Assembly (NCBI GenBank): GCA_964391675.1
Contig: CAYMMX010000001.1
Coordinates: 1 to 64,000 of the forward strand
Reading direction: 5' to 3'
Origin: CAYMMX01 sp964391675
Lineage (GTDB): Bacteria > Cyanobacteriota > Vampirovibrionia > Gastranaerophilales > Gastranaerophilaceae
DNA length: 64,000 bases
This document shows, in pieces, positions 8,570 through 17,262 of this stretch. The notes below the pieces were generated by a model. It was not told the origin of the DNA and did no database searches. It saw only the letters and a program-made list of their open reading frames with translations. The position numbers and the translations under genes are program-made. Positions within the stretch are counted from its first letter, which is position 1, and each line of letters opens with the position of its first letter.

Positions 8570-9400
8570 ATGCCATTTTTTAAAATAAATAAAAGTCCGC
8601 AAAAATACTTACATAGATGTTATTACAAAGAACTAGCAAATTTTATTTCATTTTGTTTTCATATAAACATGCAAAATAATATTTCTAATATAAGTTTTAA
8701 ATCAAATATAAGGTTTATTCCTTATAAAACTCTTGATAAAATGTTGAATAATTCGCATGTAAAATATTCAGGTGCAATGTTTGACTTGTGTCAAATAAAT
8801 AAAGTTGAACAAAGCAGCGCAACAAAAGGAATAATTTATTGCGTCTCTGGAGTTTTAAAAAATATGTCTGAAAATATAGACTACTTGTATCATTGGTGTC
8901 CGGATTACTTGTTTAAAAAACCTTCCGGTAAAAAAGATAATAGCCTGCTTGCTATTGGTAAAAAACTTCAAGAAACAAAAACATCCAATGAAGTAAAAGG
9001 GTTTATTATAGGCGGACTTTCCAAAAGTTGTGATACAGAAAAAAGCGAATTAAGTTTAAAATTAATTAATTATTTTAAAAAAATGTTTAATGCAAAAGAA
9101 AGATCTAATTTTACAGTTTTCTTTTCACAAAAAACTTCCGATAAAAAAGGATTTTCTCCTAGATCTGCTTTTATCTATTCAAAAAAAGAAGATACTTATT
9201 ATGTTAATTGTCAAAAATTTGATATATTTAAAGACGAAGACGTTGATATTTTAGATAAAAATCAACTTAAAAATAATTTCGATTTTATAAATATTTCAGA
9301 TGAAGATAAAGTTTTTATTGGTATAGATAGCAATGAGGATATACCAAAAAGTTTTTGGCAGAAAAATAATTTTAAAAAGGCTAAAACAGATTTAATTTAA
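8570..9400 (+). CDS. Unknown protein with N-terminal ISFKS motif
   Basis: I do not recognise this 276-residue family. It is Lys/Ser/Asn-rich with no signal peptide or membrane segment. The middle holds GIIYCVSGVLKN, YLYHWCPDYLFKKPSGKKD, KGFIIGGLSK and DTYYVNC, which look like a folded enzyme or binding domain. The start is uncertain: neither the ATG at 8570 nor the one at 8669 (MQNNISNISFKSNIRF) has a ribosome site. The second would place the Ser-Phe-Lys motif close to the N-terminus, as in the protease at 32178. It is transcribed away from the tail-fibre-like pair, with about 70 bases between the divergent starts, and ends 55 bases before ruvC, which has its own promoter. Confidence 0.7.
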   Translation: MPFFKINKSPQKYLHRCYYKELANFISFCFHINMQNNISNISFKSNIRFIPYKTLDKMLNNSHVKYSGAMFDLCQINKVEQSSATKGIIYCVSGVLKNMSENIDYLYHWCPDYLFKKPSGKKDNSLLAIGKKLQETKTSNEVKGFIIGGLSKSCDTEKSELSLKLINYFKKMFNAKERSNFTVFFSQKTSDKKGFSPRSAFIYSKKEDTYYVNCQKFDIFKDEDVDILDKNQLKNNFDFINISDEDKVFIGIDSNEDIPKSFWQKNNFKKAKTDLI

Positions 9401-9421
9401 AAAGTAAGAAATATTAAGTTT

Positions 9422-9449
9422 TTGCAAAACATCTCTCTCTTGATATAAT
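9422..9449 (+). promoter_or_regulatory. ruvC promoter, leaderless type
   Basis: TTGCAA, a 16-base spacer and a consensus TATAAT (9444-9449) lie exactly 6 bases before the ruvC ATG. The predicted transcript start coincides with the start codon. Confidence 0.65.
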
Positions 9450-9455
9450 TATTTA

Positions 9456-9947
9456 ATGAAGATTTTAGGAATAGATCCGGGGATGGCAATAGTTGGGTAC
9501 AGCATCGTTGATTTTGACGGTGAAAGCATCAAATTACTTAATTCCGGTTCAATTAAAACATCTAAAAACAATTCTGAGTCTCAAAGATTATTAGAAATTT
9601 TTGAAGATATTTCGATTTTAATTGAAAGATATAAACCTAATGTAGCTTCGATTGAAAAATTGTTTTTCTTTAAAAATCAAAAAACAGTAATGCCTGTTGC
9701 CCAAGCAAGAGGTGTAATAATGATGGCACTTGAGAAACAAGGAGTGCAAACTTTCGAATATACCCCTATGGAAGTCAAACAAACACTTACAGGTTATGGG
9801 AGAGCGGATAAAAAAGAAGTTGAGCATATGGTAAAAATTACATTAAATTATGATTCTTTACCTTGCTTAGATGATACGGTGGATGCAATTGCAATTGCCA
9901 TATGTCATACTAGAGCAAATTGTGATAGACTTGTTAAAGTAAGTTAA
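9456..9947 (+). CDS. ruvC: Crossover junction endodeoxyribonuclease RuvC
   Basis: RuvC resolves Holliday junctions made during recombination and repair. The 163-residue length is typical. The four acidic catalytic positions are visible: D7 in GIDPG, E67 in ASIEKLFF, and D140 and D143 in CLDDTVDAIAIAI. No ruvA or ruvB is adjacent. No ribosome site precedes the ATG, which instead lies 6 bases after a consensus -10 box. The membrane-protein gene and mtnA follow in the same direction and may be co-transcribed. Confidence 0.97.
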   Translation: MKILGIDPGMAIVGYSIVDFDGESIKLLNSGSIKTSKNNSESQRLLEIFEDISILIERYKPNVASIEKLFFFKNQKTVMPVAQARGVIMMALEKQGVQTFEYTPMEVKQTLTGYGRADKKEVEHMVKITLNYDSLPCLDDTVDAIAIAICHTRANCDRLVKVS

Positions 9948-9987
9948 AGGAGCGCGATAACTAAAGTTTCGTGTATGGGTGTAAAAA

Positions 9988-10467
9988 ATGAATCCGATAT
10001 TAGTAAAACAAACAGCAATATTAAGTGCCATTTTAGGCGGTATTATAGGAATAATAACTCTTATTCCATTTATAAGAAATTTTTCTTTTTTGTTATTAAT
10101 CCTTGCAATATCTGCGGTAGTAATAATTTACATGAAAAAAAATGATTTAATTGGAATTATTGATATAAGAGAAGGTGCTCTTCTTGGTGCAATAATCGGT
10201 TTTGTCTCATTCATTGCATTTTCAATAATATTCATACCAATAGCTGCTATTATTGGAACTATTTTTAAAGGTTACTTTATGTCTTGGCTTGTTTTATTGT
10301 TAAAAGCATCCGGATTTTTTGTACTTATAATGCTGGTGATATTTTTAGGGCTTTTAAGCGCACTTATGAATGCTTTTTCAGGACTTGTGACAGCATATAT
10401 TTATGAGATATTATCGGGTATAAAAAAAGAACAAAATGAAAGTATAGATTTTGAGATTAAAGAATAA
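9988..10467 (+). CDS. Small integral membrane protein, unknown function
   Basis: This is a 159-residue, very hydrophobic protein with about four predicted membrane segments (roughly residues 8-30, 33-50, 63-90 and 104-145) and a short charged C-terminal tail, KKEQNESIDFEIKE. Glycine-rich turns (ILGGIIGIIT, GALLGAIIGF) suggest tight helix packing. I do not recognise the family. It sits between ruvC and mtnA, 40 and 25 bases away, so it is probably co-transcribed with them. Confidence 0.8.
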   Translation: MNPILVKQTAILSAILGGIIGIITLIPFIRNFSFLLLILAISAVVIIYMKKNDLIGIIDIREGALLGAIIGFVSFIAFSIIFIPIAAIIGTIFKGYFMSWLVLLLKASGFFVLIMLVIFLGLLSALMNAFSGLVTAYIYEILSGIKKEQNESIDFEIKE

Positions 10468-10492
10468 CACATTTAAGAAGGATAAATAGCAA

Positions 10493-11575
10493 ATGAGTTT
10501 TGAATCGAATATAAAAACTATTGAATGGGTTGACAATATTTCAAGAATGGTAGATCAAACTATTATTCCTTATGAGTATAAATATATTGATATAAAAACG
10601 GGTCAACAAATGTATGATGCAATTCAGACAATGATTGTAAGAGGTGCGCCTGCAATCGGAATTGCAGGCGCACATGGTGTTGCTCTTTACGCATTGGAAC
10701 TACAAAAAGAAAGTTCATCCGTAGAAGATTTTATTTCGAAATTAACTAAAAGAGCTCAATATCTTGCAAGTTCAAGACCAACAGCCGTAAATCTACAATG
10801 GGCAGTTGAAAAACAAATTGAAGTAATTAAAACTGCCTCTTACAAGGATGAAGAAAGTTCTGATAAAGCAATTCAAAAAATTGTACAATCATTAATAAAA
10901 AATGGTAAAAAACTTGAACTTGAAGATATTGAAATAAATAAAAAAATAGGAGATTTCGGAGCTGAAGTTGTTCCTAAAGGTGCAACCATTTTAACACACT
11001 GTAATGCTGGTGCACTTGCAACTGTAGGTTACGGAACGGCACTAGGGGTTGTACGTTCTGCCTATGCAAAGGATAATACTATTAATGTTTTTGCCGATGA
11101 AACAAGACCTCGACAACAAGGCGCGAGAATTACAACTTTTGAACTTATAATGGATAAAATTCCGGTAACTCTAATTACAGACGGGATGTGCTCATATTTT
11201 ATGAAAAAAGGAATGATTGACATAGTTGTGGTGGGAGCAGACAGAATTGCGGCAAACGGAGATACAGCAAACAAAATCGGGACTTATACTGTAGCAATTG
11301 CTGCAAATTATCATAAAATTCCTTTTTATATTGCAGCTCCTTTATCTACAATTGATACAAGTATAAAAACCGGAGAAGAAATACCTATTGAAGAACGCTC
11401 CCATGATGAAGTTACACATATAAACGGAAAAAGAATTTGTGCAGAAGGTGTAAATATAATTAATCCTGGTTTTGACGTAACACCACATGAATTAATAAGT
11501 GGAATTATTACAGAAGTTGGGATTTTAAAACCTGATTATAAAAATTCAATAATAAAAGCTTTTAATCAGATTTGA
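10493..11575 (+). CDS. mtnA: S-methyl-5-thioribose-1-phosphate isomerase
   Basis: MtnA converts methylthioribose-1-phosphate to methylthioribulose-1-phosphate in the methionine salvage pathway. It belongs to the eIF-2B-like superfamily. At 360 residues it is full length. It carries RGAPAIGIAGAHG (residues 50-62), the catalytic C170 in LTHCNAGALATVG and the catalytic D250 in VVGADRIAANGDTANKIGTY. AGAAGGAT provides a ribosome site. Its end overlaps the convergent amrBA gene by 14 bases. A 13-bp perfect inverted repeat encodes part of the RGAPAIG motif. Confidence 0.95.
   Translation: MSFESNIKTIEWVDNISRMVDQTIIPYEYKYIDIKTGQQMYDAIQTMIVRGAPAIGIAGAHGVALYALELQKESSSVEDFISKLTKRAQYLASSRPTAVNLQWAVEKQIEVIKTASYKDEESSDKAIQKIVQSLIKNGKKLELEDIEINKKIGDFGAEVVPKGATILTHCNAGALATVGYGTALGVVRSAYAKDNTINVFADETRPRQQGARITTFELIMDKIPVTLITDGMCSYFMKKGMIDIVVVGADRIAANGDTANKIGTYTVAIAANYHKIPFYIAAPLSTIDTSIKTGEEIPIEERSHDEVTHINGKRICAEGVNIINPGFDVTPHELISGIITEVGILKPDYKNSIIKAFNQI
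10644..10673. repeat. Perfect 13-bp inverted repeat inside mtnA
   Basis: GTGCGCCTGCAAT and ATTGCAGGCGCAC are exact reverse complements with a 4-base loop (CGGA). The repeat encodes the conserved GAPAIGIAGAH stretch. It is unusually GC-rich for this genome. It may reflect the near-symmetric protein motif or templated correction between the arms. Confidence 0.85.
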
Positions 11576-12908
11576 TGTATTCTGTTGTATACCTATATGC
11601 CTCAAAAGTACTTGAAAAATGCTGTGGTTTTAATCCTGCTTTCGCTTTAAGTGATTGCATAAACATTTCTTTGTCCGGTAATTGTTCCCACACTGAAGGT
11701 AAATAAACAGCCTGATATCCTTTATCTTTTATTATTATTCCGTCAATAAAAGGCCTAATTTGATCTAATAAGTCTTGTTCGTCTTTAAACTCCATTTTTT
11801 CAGGAGATGAAAGTAATGAAACATTTATTGATAAATCATCAAACTCATGTTTTTCAAGAGGAGGAAATCTGGGATCAGAAAATGCCGAATTTTGTGCATT
11901 TTGGGCTAAATCTTCTATAAGCCATCTATGGGCAATAATTGAACCTATACATCCCCTTAAATTATTATTCTTTTCTAAAGTCACAAAGCAAGCACCCATT
12001 TGCCCAAAAACCGGAGGTATATTTTCAAATTTTAATTCCTTTTTATTTAAATTAGACAAAATACTTTTTTTACAAATATCAATGACAAAATCAGAAAAAT
12101 ATTTTTTTATAAACTCATTTCTTGCGCCTTCATAAACAAACCAACCGCCATAACCGACCACTTTGGAATTGTCTTTGGTAATATCGCCTGAATTATACAT
12201 TCCTGTACGAATTAATGTATAATTTCTTCCTTTTTTATTTATAAACTTAACCAATCCACAAATACCAACCGAACCGCATGCTCTTTGAGGCTCAAAAGAA
12301 TCAATTTGATTTTCTTCAATTAATTCTGCTGTTTTTATATCAATTTTTCTGGCATCTTCCGATTTATTAAAATGGCTCAAGTCCGAAGAAATAACAAAAG
12401 CATTTTCAGAATCCGCCCAATAATGCTCAATAATCTCATTAACCTTATCTATATCATTTGCTAAAATAGGAATTATTTTTACATTCTGCAAATATTTTTG
12501 TATAAATGGAATTTGAACCTCTATGGAATGTTCTTCAACAAATGCTTCATCATAATAAACATGCCCAAATTTATTTTTTAACTCCTCATTAATTTCATGG
12601 TTCAGTTCTATCTCACCTAATGGCGTTTCCCATTTCTCAAAACTCGAAAGTGCAATGCTTCTTACGGGAACATAATGAGGTGGTGCTATTATAAATATGT
12701 TTTTTGCTTTTTTACTCAAATACTGGAAAGTATTTGAAGCCAGTTGACCTGAATAAATATATCCTGCATGAGGAACAATTATAGCACGGGTTTCATAATT
12801 ATAATCATGCAGGTTATGTTGAAAGAAAAAATCTAATTGTTTTTCAAGCTGATCTTTTTTATCAGTATAGAACTTACCTGCAGCAGACATAGGTTTTATT
12901 TTTTTCAT
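11562..12908 (-). CDS. amrB-amrA: Fused AmmeMemoRadiSam proteins B and A (MEMO1-like + AMMECR1)
   Basis: The 448-residue protein fuses two families that are usually separate genes. Residues about 1-265 are a MEMO1-like, dioxygenase-related domain with candidate metal or active-site residues H47 (PHAGYIYSG), H78 (APPHY), H179 (SSDLSHF) and C211 (ACGSVGICG). Residues about 300-445 are an AMMECR1 domain with LRGCIGSI, SAFSDPRFPPL and the ending SLKAKAGL. Together with the divergently transcribed radical SAM gene at 12958 this is the AmmeMemoRadiSam system. The system is conserved across bacteria, archaea and partly eukaryotes, and its reaction is not established. It may form or modify a product handled by the SAM enzyme. 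The 3' end overlaps mtnA by 14 bases. Confidence 0.88.
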   Translation of the reverse strand: MKKIKPMSAAGKFYTDKKDQLEKQLDFFFQHNLHDYNYETRAIIVPHAGYIYSGQLASNTFQYLSKKAKNIFIIAPPHYVPVRSIALSSFEKWETPLGEIELNHEINEELKNKFGHVYYDEAFVEEHSIEVQIPFIQKYLQNVKIIPILANDIDKVNEIIEHYWADSENAFVISSDLSHFNKSEDARKIDIKTAELIEENQIDSFEPQRACGSVGICGLVKFINKKGRNYTLIRTGMYNSGDITKDNSKVVGYGGWFVYEGARNEFIKKYFSDFVIDICKKSILSNLNKKELKFENIPPVFGQMGACFVTLEKNNNLRGCIGSIIAHRWLIEDLAQNAQNSAFSDPRFPPLEKHEFDDLSINVSLLSSPEKMEFKDEQDLLDQIRPFIDGIIIKDKGYQAVYLPSVWEQLPDKEMFMQSLKAKAGLKPQHFSSTFEAYRYTTEYIKSD

Positions 12909-12944
12909 AGTTAATTTACCTATTAATTTTTTTATAACTTAGAT

Positions 12945-12950
12945 TATAAT
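12945..12950 (+). promoter_or_regulatory. amrS -10 element in the 49-base divergent gap
   Basis: A consensus TATAAT stands 7 bases before the amrS ATG, so the mRNA is probably leaderless. No good -35 is visible. The same 49-base gap must also hold the start signals of amrBA, which has a modest AGGT ribosome site on the opposite strand. The two genes are therefore likely controlled together. Confidence 0.5.
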
Positions 12951-12957
12951 ATAACAC

Positions 12958-13953
12958 ATGAAATACGAAAATAGACTATCGGCTAATAAAGTTCAATGCA
13001 AAATTTGTCCAAGAAATTGTAAAATTAATGAAGGACAAGCCGGATTTTGTGCCATAAGAAAAAATATTAATGGAGAAATTGTTTTAACATCATATGGTTA
13101 CAATACCGGTTTATCTGTTGACCCTATTGAAAAAAAACCTCTATATCATTTTTTTCCGGGAACAAAAGTATTATCTTTTGGAACTTTAGGATGCAATATG
13201 GGGTGTCAATTTTGTCAAAACTGGCATATTTCAAAATCTCATGCAGATCCAAAAATAAACCATACAGAACCAAAAAAAATAGTAGAACTTGCTAAAGAAC
13301 TGGGTTGTAAAAGTGTTGCTTTTACCTATAACGATCCTGTTATATTTTTTGAATATGCTGTTGATACAGCAAAAATATGTAGAGACAACGGAATAAAAAC
13401 AGTTGCAGTAACTGCAGGATACATAAATCCAGAACCGCGAAAAGAATTTTTTGCATATATGGATGCTGTAAATATTGACTTAAAAGCTTTTAGTGAAAAT
13501 TTTTATAAAAAAAACTGTTTGGCACACCTTGAACCGATACTCGACAATATTAAATATGTTAAAAAAGAGACAAATTGTTGGTTAGAACTTACAACACTTT
13601 TGATTGAAGGTGAAAATGATTCGGATCAAGAAATAACAAAAGAGTGTGAATGGATTATAGAGAATCTTGGAGAAGATGTTCCGCTCCATTTTAGTGCATT
13701 TCACCCCGCTTACAAATTTATGGATAAAACTCCGACAAAACCCTCAACTCTATTAAAAGCCTATGATATAGCAAAAAAAGTCGGAATAAATTATGTATAC
13801 ACAGGCAATATAATAGATACAAAAACATCTTCAACATATTGTCATGCCTGTAAAAAGCCGATTATAATACGAAATGGCTATGAAATATCAGAAAAAAATA
13901 TTGAAAAAAGTCACTGCCGATTTTGTAATGAAAAGTGCGCAGGTATTTTTTAG
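12958..13953 (+). CDS. amrS: AmmeMemoRadiSam system radical SAM enzyme
   Basis: This is a 331-residue radical SAM protein related to pyruvate formate-lyase activating enzymes. The [4Fe-4S]/SAM motif is C79-x3-C83-x2-C86 in GCNMGCQFCQNWH. A preceding N-terminal cluster has C14, C17, C21 and C31 (CKICPRNC ... GFC), and a C-terminal pair of CxxC-type motifs (CHACKKP, CRFCNEKC) suggests bound zinc or a further cluster. It faces the amrB-amrA fusion gene across 49 bases. The substrate is unknown, and no obvious glycyl-radical partner is in the window. Confidence 0.92.
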   Translation: MKYENRLSANKVQCKICPRNCKINEGQAGFCAIRKNINGEIVLTSYGYNTGLSVDPIEKKPLYHFFPGTKVLSFGTLGCNMGCQFCQNWHISKSHADPKINHTEPKKIVELAKELGCKSVAFTYNDPVIFFEYAVDTAKICRDNGIKTVAVTAGYINPEPRKEFFAYMDAVNIDLKAFSENFYKKNCLAHLEPILDNIKYVKKETNCWLELTTLLIEGENDSDQEITKECEWIIENLGEDVPLHFSAFHPAYKFMDKTPTKPSTLLKAYDIAKKVGINYVYTGNIIDTKTSSTYCHACKKPIIIRNGYEISEKNIEKSHCRFCNEKCAGIF

Positions 13954-13970
13954 TTTTTTCTCTTAATTTT

Positions 13971-14000
13971 AGATTTAATTTTATGCAAAAAATTAAATCT
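13971..14000 (+). terminator. Terminator after amrS
   Basis: AGATTTAATTT pairs with AAATTAAATCT (11 bp, 8-base loop), followed within a few bases by seven T residues. It lies between the convergent amrS and the small gene ending at 14004 and may work for both. Confidence 0.6.
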
Positions 14001-14003
14001 GTA

Positions 14004-14297
14004 TTATTTTTTTAAACTTTTTAGAGCTTTTTCTGCCAAAAAATTAATGTCCTGAGCCAACTGTTTAATATCTTCACCGTCAAAAAGACTTAAAGACATT
14101 TCTTTTCTAAATCTTCCTATATAATCTAATAGAGCCATTCCTTTTTTTTCATCAGTTGCTAATAATGACTTTGTAGTAGAAATAAAAACATCTTTTTTAG
14201 AAAATAATTTTTCTGCATAAACATATTGATCTCTATGAGTTATAAACTCATTTTTAACAGATATTAAATTTGCTTGAAGAATATTACCTAATCTCAT
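14004..14297 (-). CDS. Small helical protein, unknown
   Basis: This is a 97-residue, probably all-helical, cytosolic protein (MRLGNILQANLISVKNEF...). Charged residues are spread through it and it ends KALKSLKK. No cysteines, signal peptide or membrane segment are visible. I do not recognise it. It lies alone between amrS (convergent) and comEC (same strand, 92 bases upstream of it). Codon use is like that of its neighbours, which supports a real gene. Confidence 0.6.
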   Translation of the reverse strand: MRLGNILQANLISVKNEFITHRDQYVYAEKLFSKKDVFISTTKSLLATDEKKGMALLDYIGRFRKEMSLSLFDGEDIKQLAQDINFLAEKALKSLKK

Positions 14298-14389
14298 AGT
14301 TATAGCCTAATTCCTTATTTCTTATTCCAACCATTGTATTATAAAAATCATCAAATAGTAATTTGCTAGTTTGAATGAATTTATTTTAC

Positions 14390-16768
14390 TTATCTTAATA
14401 AAATGAATTCATCTTTAACAAAAGAAAAGGTCTTAAAAATATTATTCTTATAAACAATTTTTATAGCATTTTGCCTGTCTGTTCTAAGTATTTTTATATT
14501 ATTTTTAATCAATAAATCTAAAGTAACGACGTTTGGGTGATTATAATTATTTAAACCTGTTGAAATTATAGAAACTTCAGGTTTAATTCTGCTTAGTAAG
14601 TTTTGGTTTAAAACATTTTTTGCGCCATGGTGACCAACTTTCAATATTTCAATATTATCCGGCAAATAGCTTTTTATTTTATCAAAAGCAATAATTCCTC
14701 CGTCCCCCATAAACAATTGATCAAAATCTTTATCAGAAATTAACGTTATAATCGAGTTTTCATTTTCTGATTCCGAATTTTTTACATCAGCTATAAAGTT
14801 TCTTATTGTTAAATTTTTCTCTTTATAAATAATCTCATTATTTCGGGCAAGTTTTAGCTTACTCTTTGAAGCCGAATAAATTTCCCTAGCAAGTCTTGAT
14901 TTATTATACAAAGAATTTACATAAACTATTTTTATATTTAGGTCTTTGATTAAATCAACAGCTCCTCCCGAATGATCAGAATCAAAATGTGTTATTATTA
15001 AACATTCAATATTTTTTATGCCCCTATCTCTTAAGTATGGAAGCATAACCATTTGAGCCTGAGTTTTACCTCCCTTGTAAGCCATTTTTCCGCTATCAAT
15101 TATTATATACTTCCCTTGTGGTGTTTTAATCAAAGCAGCATCTGCATTTTTTACATCAAAAAATATTGTTTCTAAAGAATTGTCTGATATTTTTATAAAA
15201 GAAAATATTAACACAGCAAAAACAGAACAAATAGCTAAAATTATCTTTTTGTTTATCCCTATCTTAAACAGTAAAATAAATAACAAGACAAAAATATAAT
15301 AAAAAATCATTTGTATTGCGCTTGGTTGAACTGTACTTATTAATGAATTAGGTAACTCTGCAAAATAATCGGATATAAAAACCAATACGTTCAAAACAGG
15401 ATTTAAAACAAAATCAAAAATTAAACATATTTCACTTGCCAAAGGTTTTATTAATGCAAGAACAGAGCTTATAAATCCACCAAAGCTAACAATAGTTACA
15501 AAAGGCAAAATTAATATATTTGCAAAGACAGAATATAAACTAAAAGAATTAAAGTAATACATTTGAATAGGTGCTACCCAAATTTGAGCAATAATTGGCA
15601 CAAATAAAGCTCCGCTTAACCATGCCGGAAGCTTCTTTGTTTTTTCCATAAGAATCGGTGTCATTACTAAAAGTCCGAATGTAACAATAAAAGATAACTG
15701 AAAACTAACATTGTTTATATATGCCGGATTGTAAATAAGCATTATAAGAGCAACAAAAAACAATAAAGAAACACTATACGCATCTCTATCAATTAATTTC
15801 CCTAATAATATAAAAATAAGCATAAACGCAGCTCTTATAACAGAAGGTCCAAATCCGGTCATTAAAGTATACAAAATAATTATAAAAATTCCGCTAAAAA
15901 CAGAGGCCCTAAAAGGAACTTTTAAATATCTTAAAAGGAAAAACCAAATTCCGTATATTAAAGCAACATTCATCCCTGATGCTGCTAATAAATGAAGTAA
16001 ACCTGAATGCTTAAATGAATTTTTTAACTCCTCAGGAGTACTTACTGCATCATCGCCAAAAACAATTCCTCCTAAAAGTTCCAGATTGGGACTTTTTAAA
16101 TATTTCGAATGTGTAAATAATATACCATTTCTTATATAATTTAATTCCTGTAAAAATTTCCACTTAAGCGGTATTTTTTCCTTTATTTGACTACATTCAG
16201 TATTATTTGCATAAAAAATAGTATAAACATTATAATTTTTTAAATATTTACCATAGTCAAATTGCGAAGGATTAGAAGCCTCGAAAGGTTTTCTTAATTT
16301 TCCACTTAGTCTATAAGATTCTCCTATATTAAAGTTAGCCTTTTTATTATTTGAAGAATAAATATTTACTAAAGTCTTTGTATTTAATAATCTTGATTGT
16401 TCGTTGTAATTTATTTTAGAAACATCAAAGAAAAAACTGATTTTATTACTGCTAAAAGATGGGATTGAAACAATTCTTCCCTCTATAACAGAATCCTGCG
16501 GTGCTATTTGAGACAGTGAATCAAAATCCTTAATCCTAAAATTGGCATTAAAAAAACCGAAGAAAAATAGAAAATACCAAAATAAAACCAATTTAGGTGA
16601 CAAATAATTCTTGACTATAGCAAATACTGAAATAACTAAAAGTAAAAAAGAAATCAGAACCCCTTTATCACTAAAATATGCTACAAGTCCCGCTATATAA
16701 ATTATACTGGTAAAAATCATTACAAAAATTTTTTTTTGAACAGCTAAACCTAAATTTTTTCTAAACAT
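14390..16768 (-). CDS. comEC: ComEC/Rec2 DNA-uptake channel
   Basis: ComEC is the inner-membrane channel that carries single-stranded DNA into the cell during natural transformation. The 792-residue protein has an N-terminal membrane-anchored DUF4131-like region, then the competence domain with HSGLLHLLAASGMNVALIYG and about ten membrane segments. The C-terminal third is a metallo-beta-lactamase-like domain with FDSDHSGGAVDL and ILKVGHHGAKN. The MBL domain keeps D-x-D-H and H-H metal-site signatures, although the first motif is FDSDH rather than the usual HxHxDH. Its start is close behind the HU terminator. It implies that a DNA uptake system, possibly with type IV pili, exists elsewhere in the genome. 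Confidence 0.92.
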   Translation of the reverse strand: MFRKNLGLAVQKKIFVMIFTSIIYIAGLVAYFSDKGVLISFLLLVISVFAIVKNYLSPKLVLFWYFLFFFGFFNANFRIKDFDSLSQIAPQDSVIEGRIVSIPSFSSNKISFFFDVSKINYNEQSRLLNTKTLVNIYSSNNKKANFNIGESYRLSGKLRKPFEASNPSQFDYGKYLKNYNVYTIFYANNTECSQIKEKIPLKWKFLQELNYIRNGILFTHSKYLKSPNLELLGGIVFGDDAVSTPEELKNSFKHSGLLHLLAASGMNVALIYGIWFFLLRYLKVPFRASVFSGIFIIILYTLMTGFGPSVIRAAFMLIFILLGKLIDRDAYSVSLLFFVALIMLIYNPAYINNVSFQLSFIVTFGLLVMTPILMEKTKKLPAWLSGALFVPIIAQIWVAPIQMYYFNSFSLYSVFANILILPFVTIVSFGGFISSVLALIKPLASEICLIFDFVLNPVLNVLVFISDYFAELPNSLISTVQPSAIQMIFYYIFVLLFILLFKIGINKKIILAICSVFAVLIFSFIKISDNSLETIFFDVKNADAALIKTPQGKYIIIDSGKMAYKGGKTQAQMVMLPYLRDRGIKNIECLIITHFDSDHSGGAVDLIKDLNIKIVYVNSLYNKSRLAREIYSASKSKLKLARNNEIIYKEKNLTIRNFIADVKNSESENENSIITLISDKDFDQLFMGDGGIIAFDKIKSYLPDNIEILKVGHHGAKNVLNQNLLSRIKPEVSIISTGLNNYNHPNVVTLDLLIKNNIKILRTDRQNAIKIVYKNNIFKTFSFVKDEFILLR

Positions 16769-16787
16769 AAAAAAAGATTATCATAAA

Positions 16788-16824
16788 AATACGGCGGGAA
16801 AATCTTTGATTTTCCCGCCGTATT
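16788..16824 (-). terminator. HU gene terminator
   Basis: A perfect 17-bp stem (AATACGGCGGGAAAATC and its complement) with a 3-base loop lies 18 bases after the HU stop. On the minus strand it is followed by TTT. It is strikingly GC-rich in its core compared with the surroundings. Confidence 0.85.
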
Positions 16825-16841
16825 AAAACTTAAATTCAGAA

Positions 16842-17114
16842 CTATTTAACTAATTCTTTGAATTTTTTACCAGCTGAGAAAGCAGGAACAGTTTTAGCAG
16901 CAATTTTCAAAACAGCACCTGTTTGAGGATTGCGGCCTGTTCTAGCAGCTCTTTTGCGTGGTTCAAAAGTTCCAAAGCCAACTAAAGTTACTTTTTTACC
17001 TTTAGAAACAGTTTTTTCGATTGTTTCTAAAGCAGCAGCAATAACATCAGCAGCAGCTTTTTGAGAAACTTTTGCTTTTTTTGATACTTCTTTTACCAAT
17101 TCTTCTTTGTTCAT
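16842..17114 (-). CDS. hup: HU family DNA-binding protein
   Basis: HU bends and compacts DNA in the nucleoid. The 90-residue protein starts MNKEELVKEVSKKAKVSQK and contains the family signature VGFGTFEPRKRAARTGRNPQ, the DNA-binding beta-arm tip. The length is standard. A strong ribosome site, AAGGAGG, precedes the ATG. It is a single-gene unit with its own promoter and a strong terminator, as expected for an abundant protein. Confidence 0.97.
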   Translation of the reverse strand: MNKEELVKEVSKKAKVSQKAAADVIAAALETIEKTVSKGKKVTLVGFGTFEPRKRAARTGRNPQTGAVLKIAAKTVPAFSAGKKFKELVK

Positions 17115-17262
17115 ATAGAACCTCCTTTTTTACCAACTTTGACCTATATCCTTAGCGGAAAAGAAACATTAACCCCATATAATCAATGTCCTAATGGCTA
17201 TAAACCATGTCAAATGTCTGGTGTTGTACTAAACATGCTCCAAAATAAACGGAACATCAATT

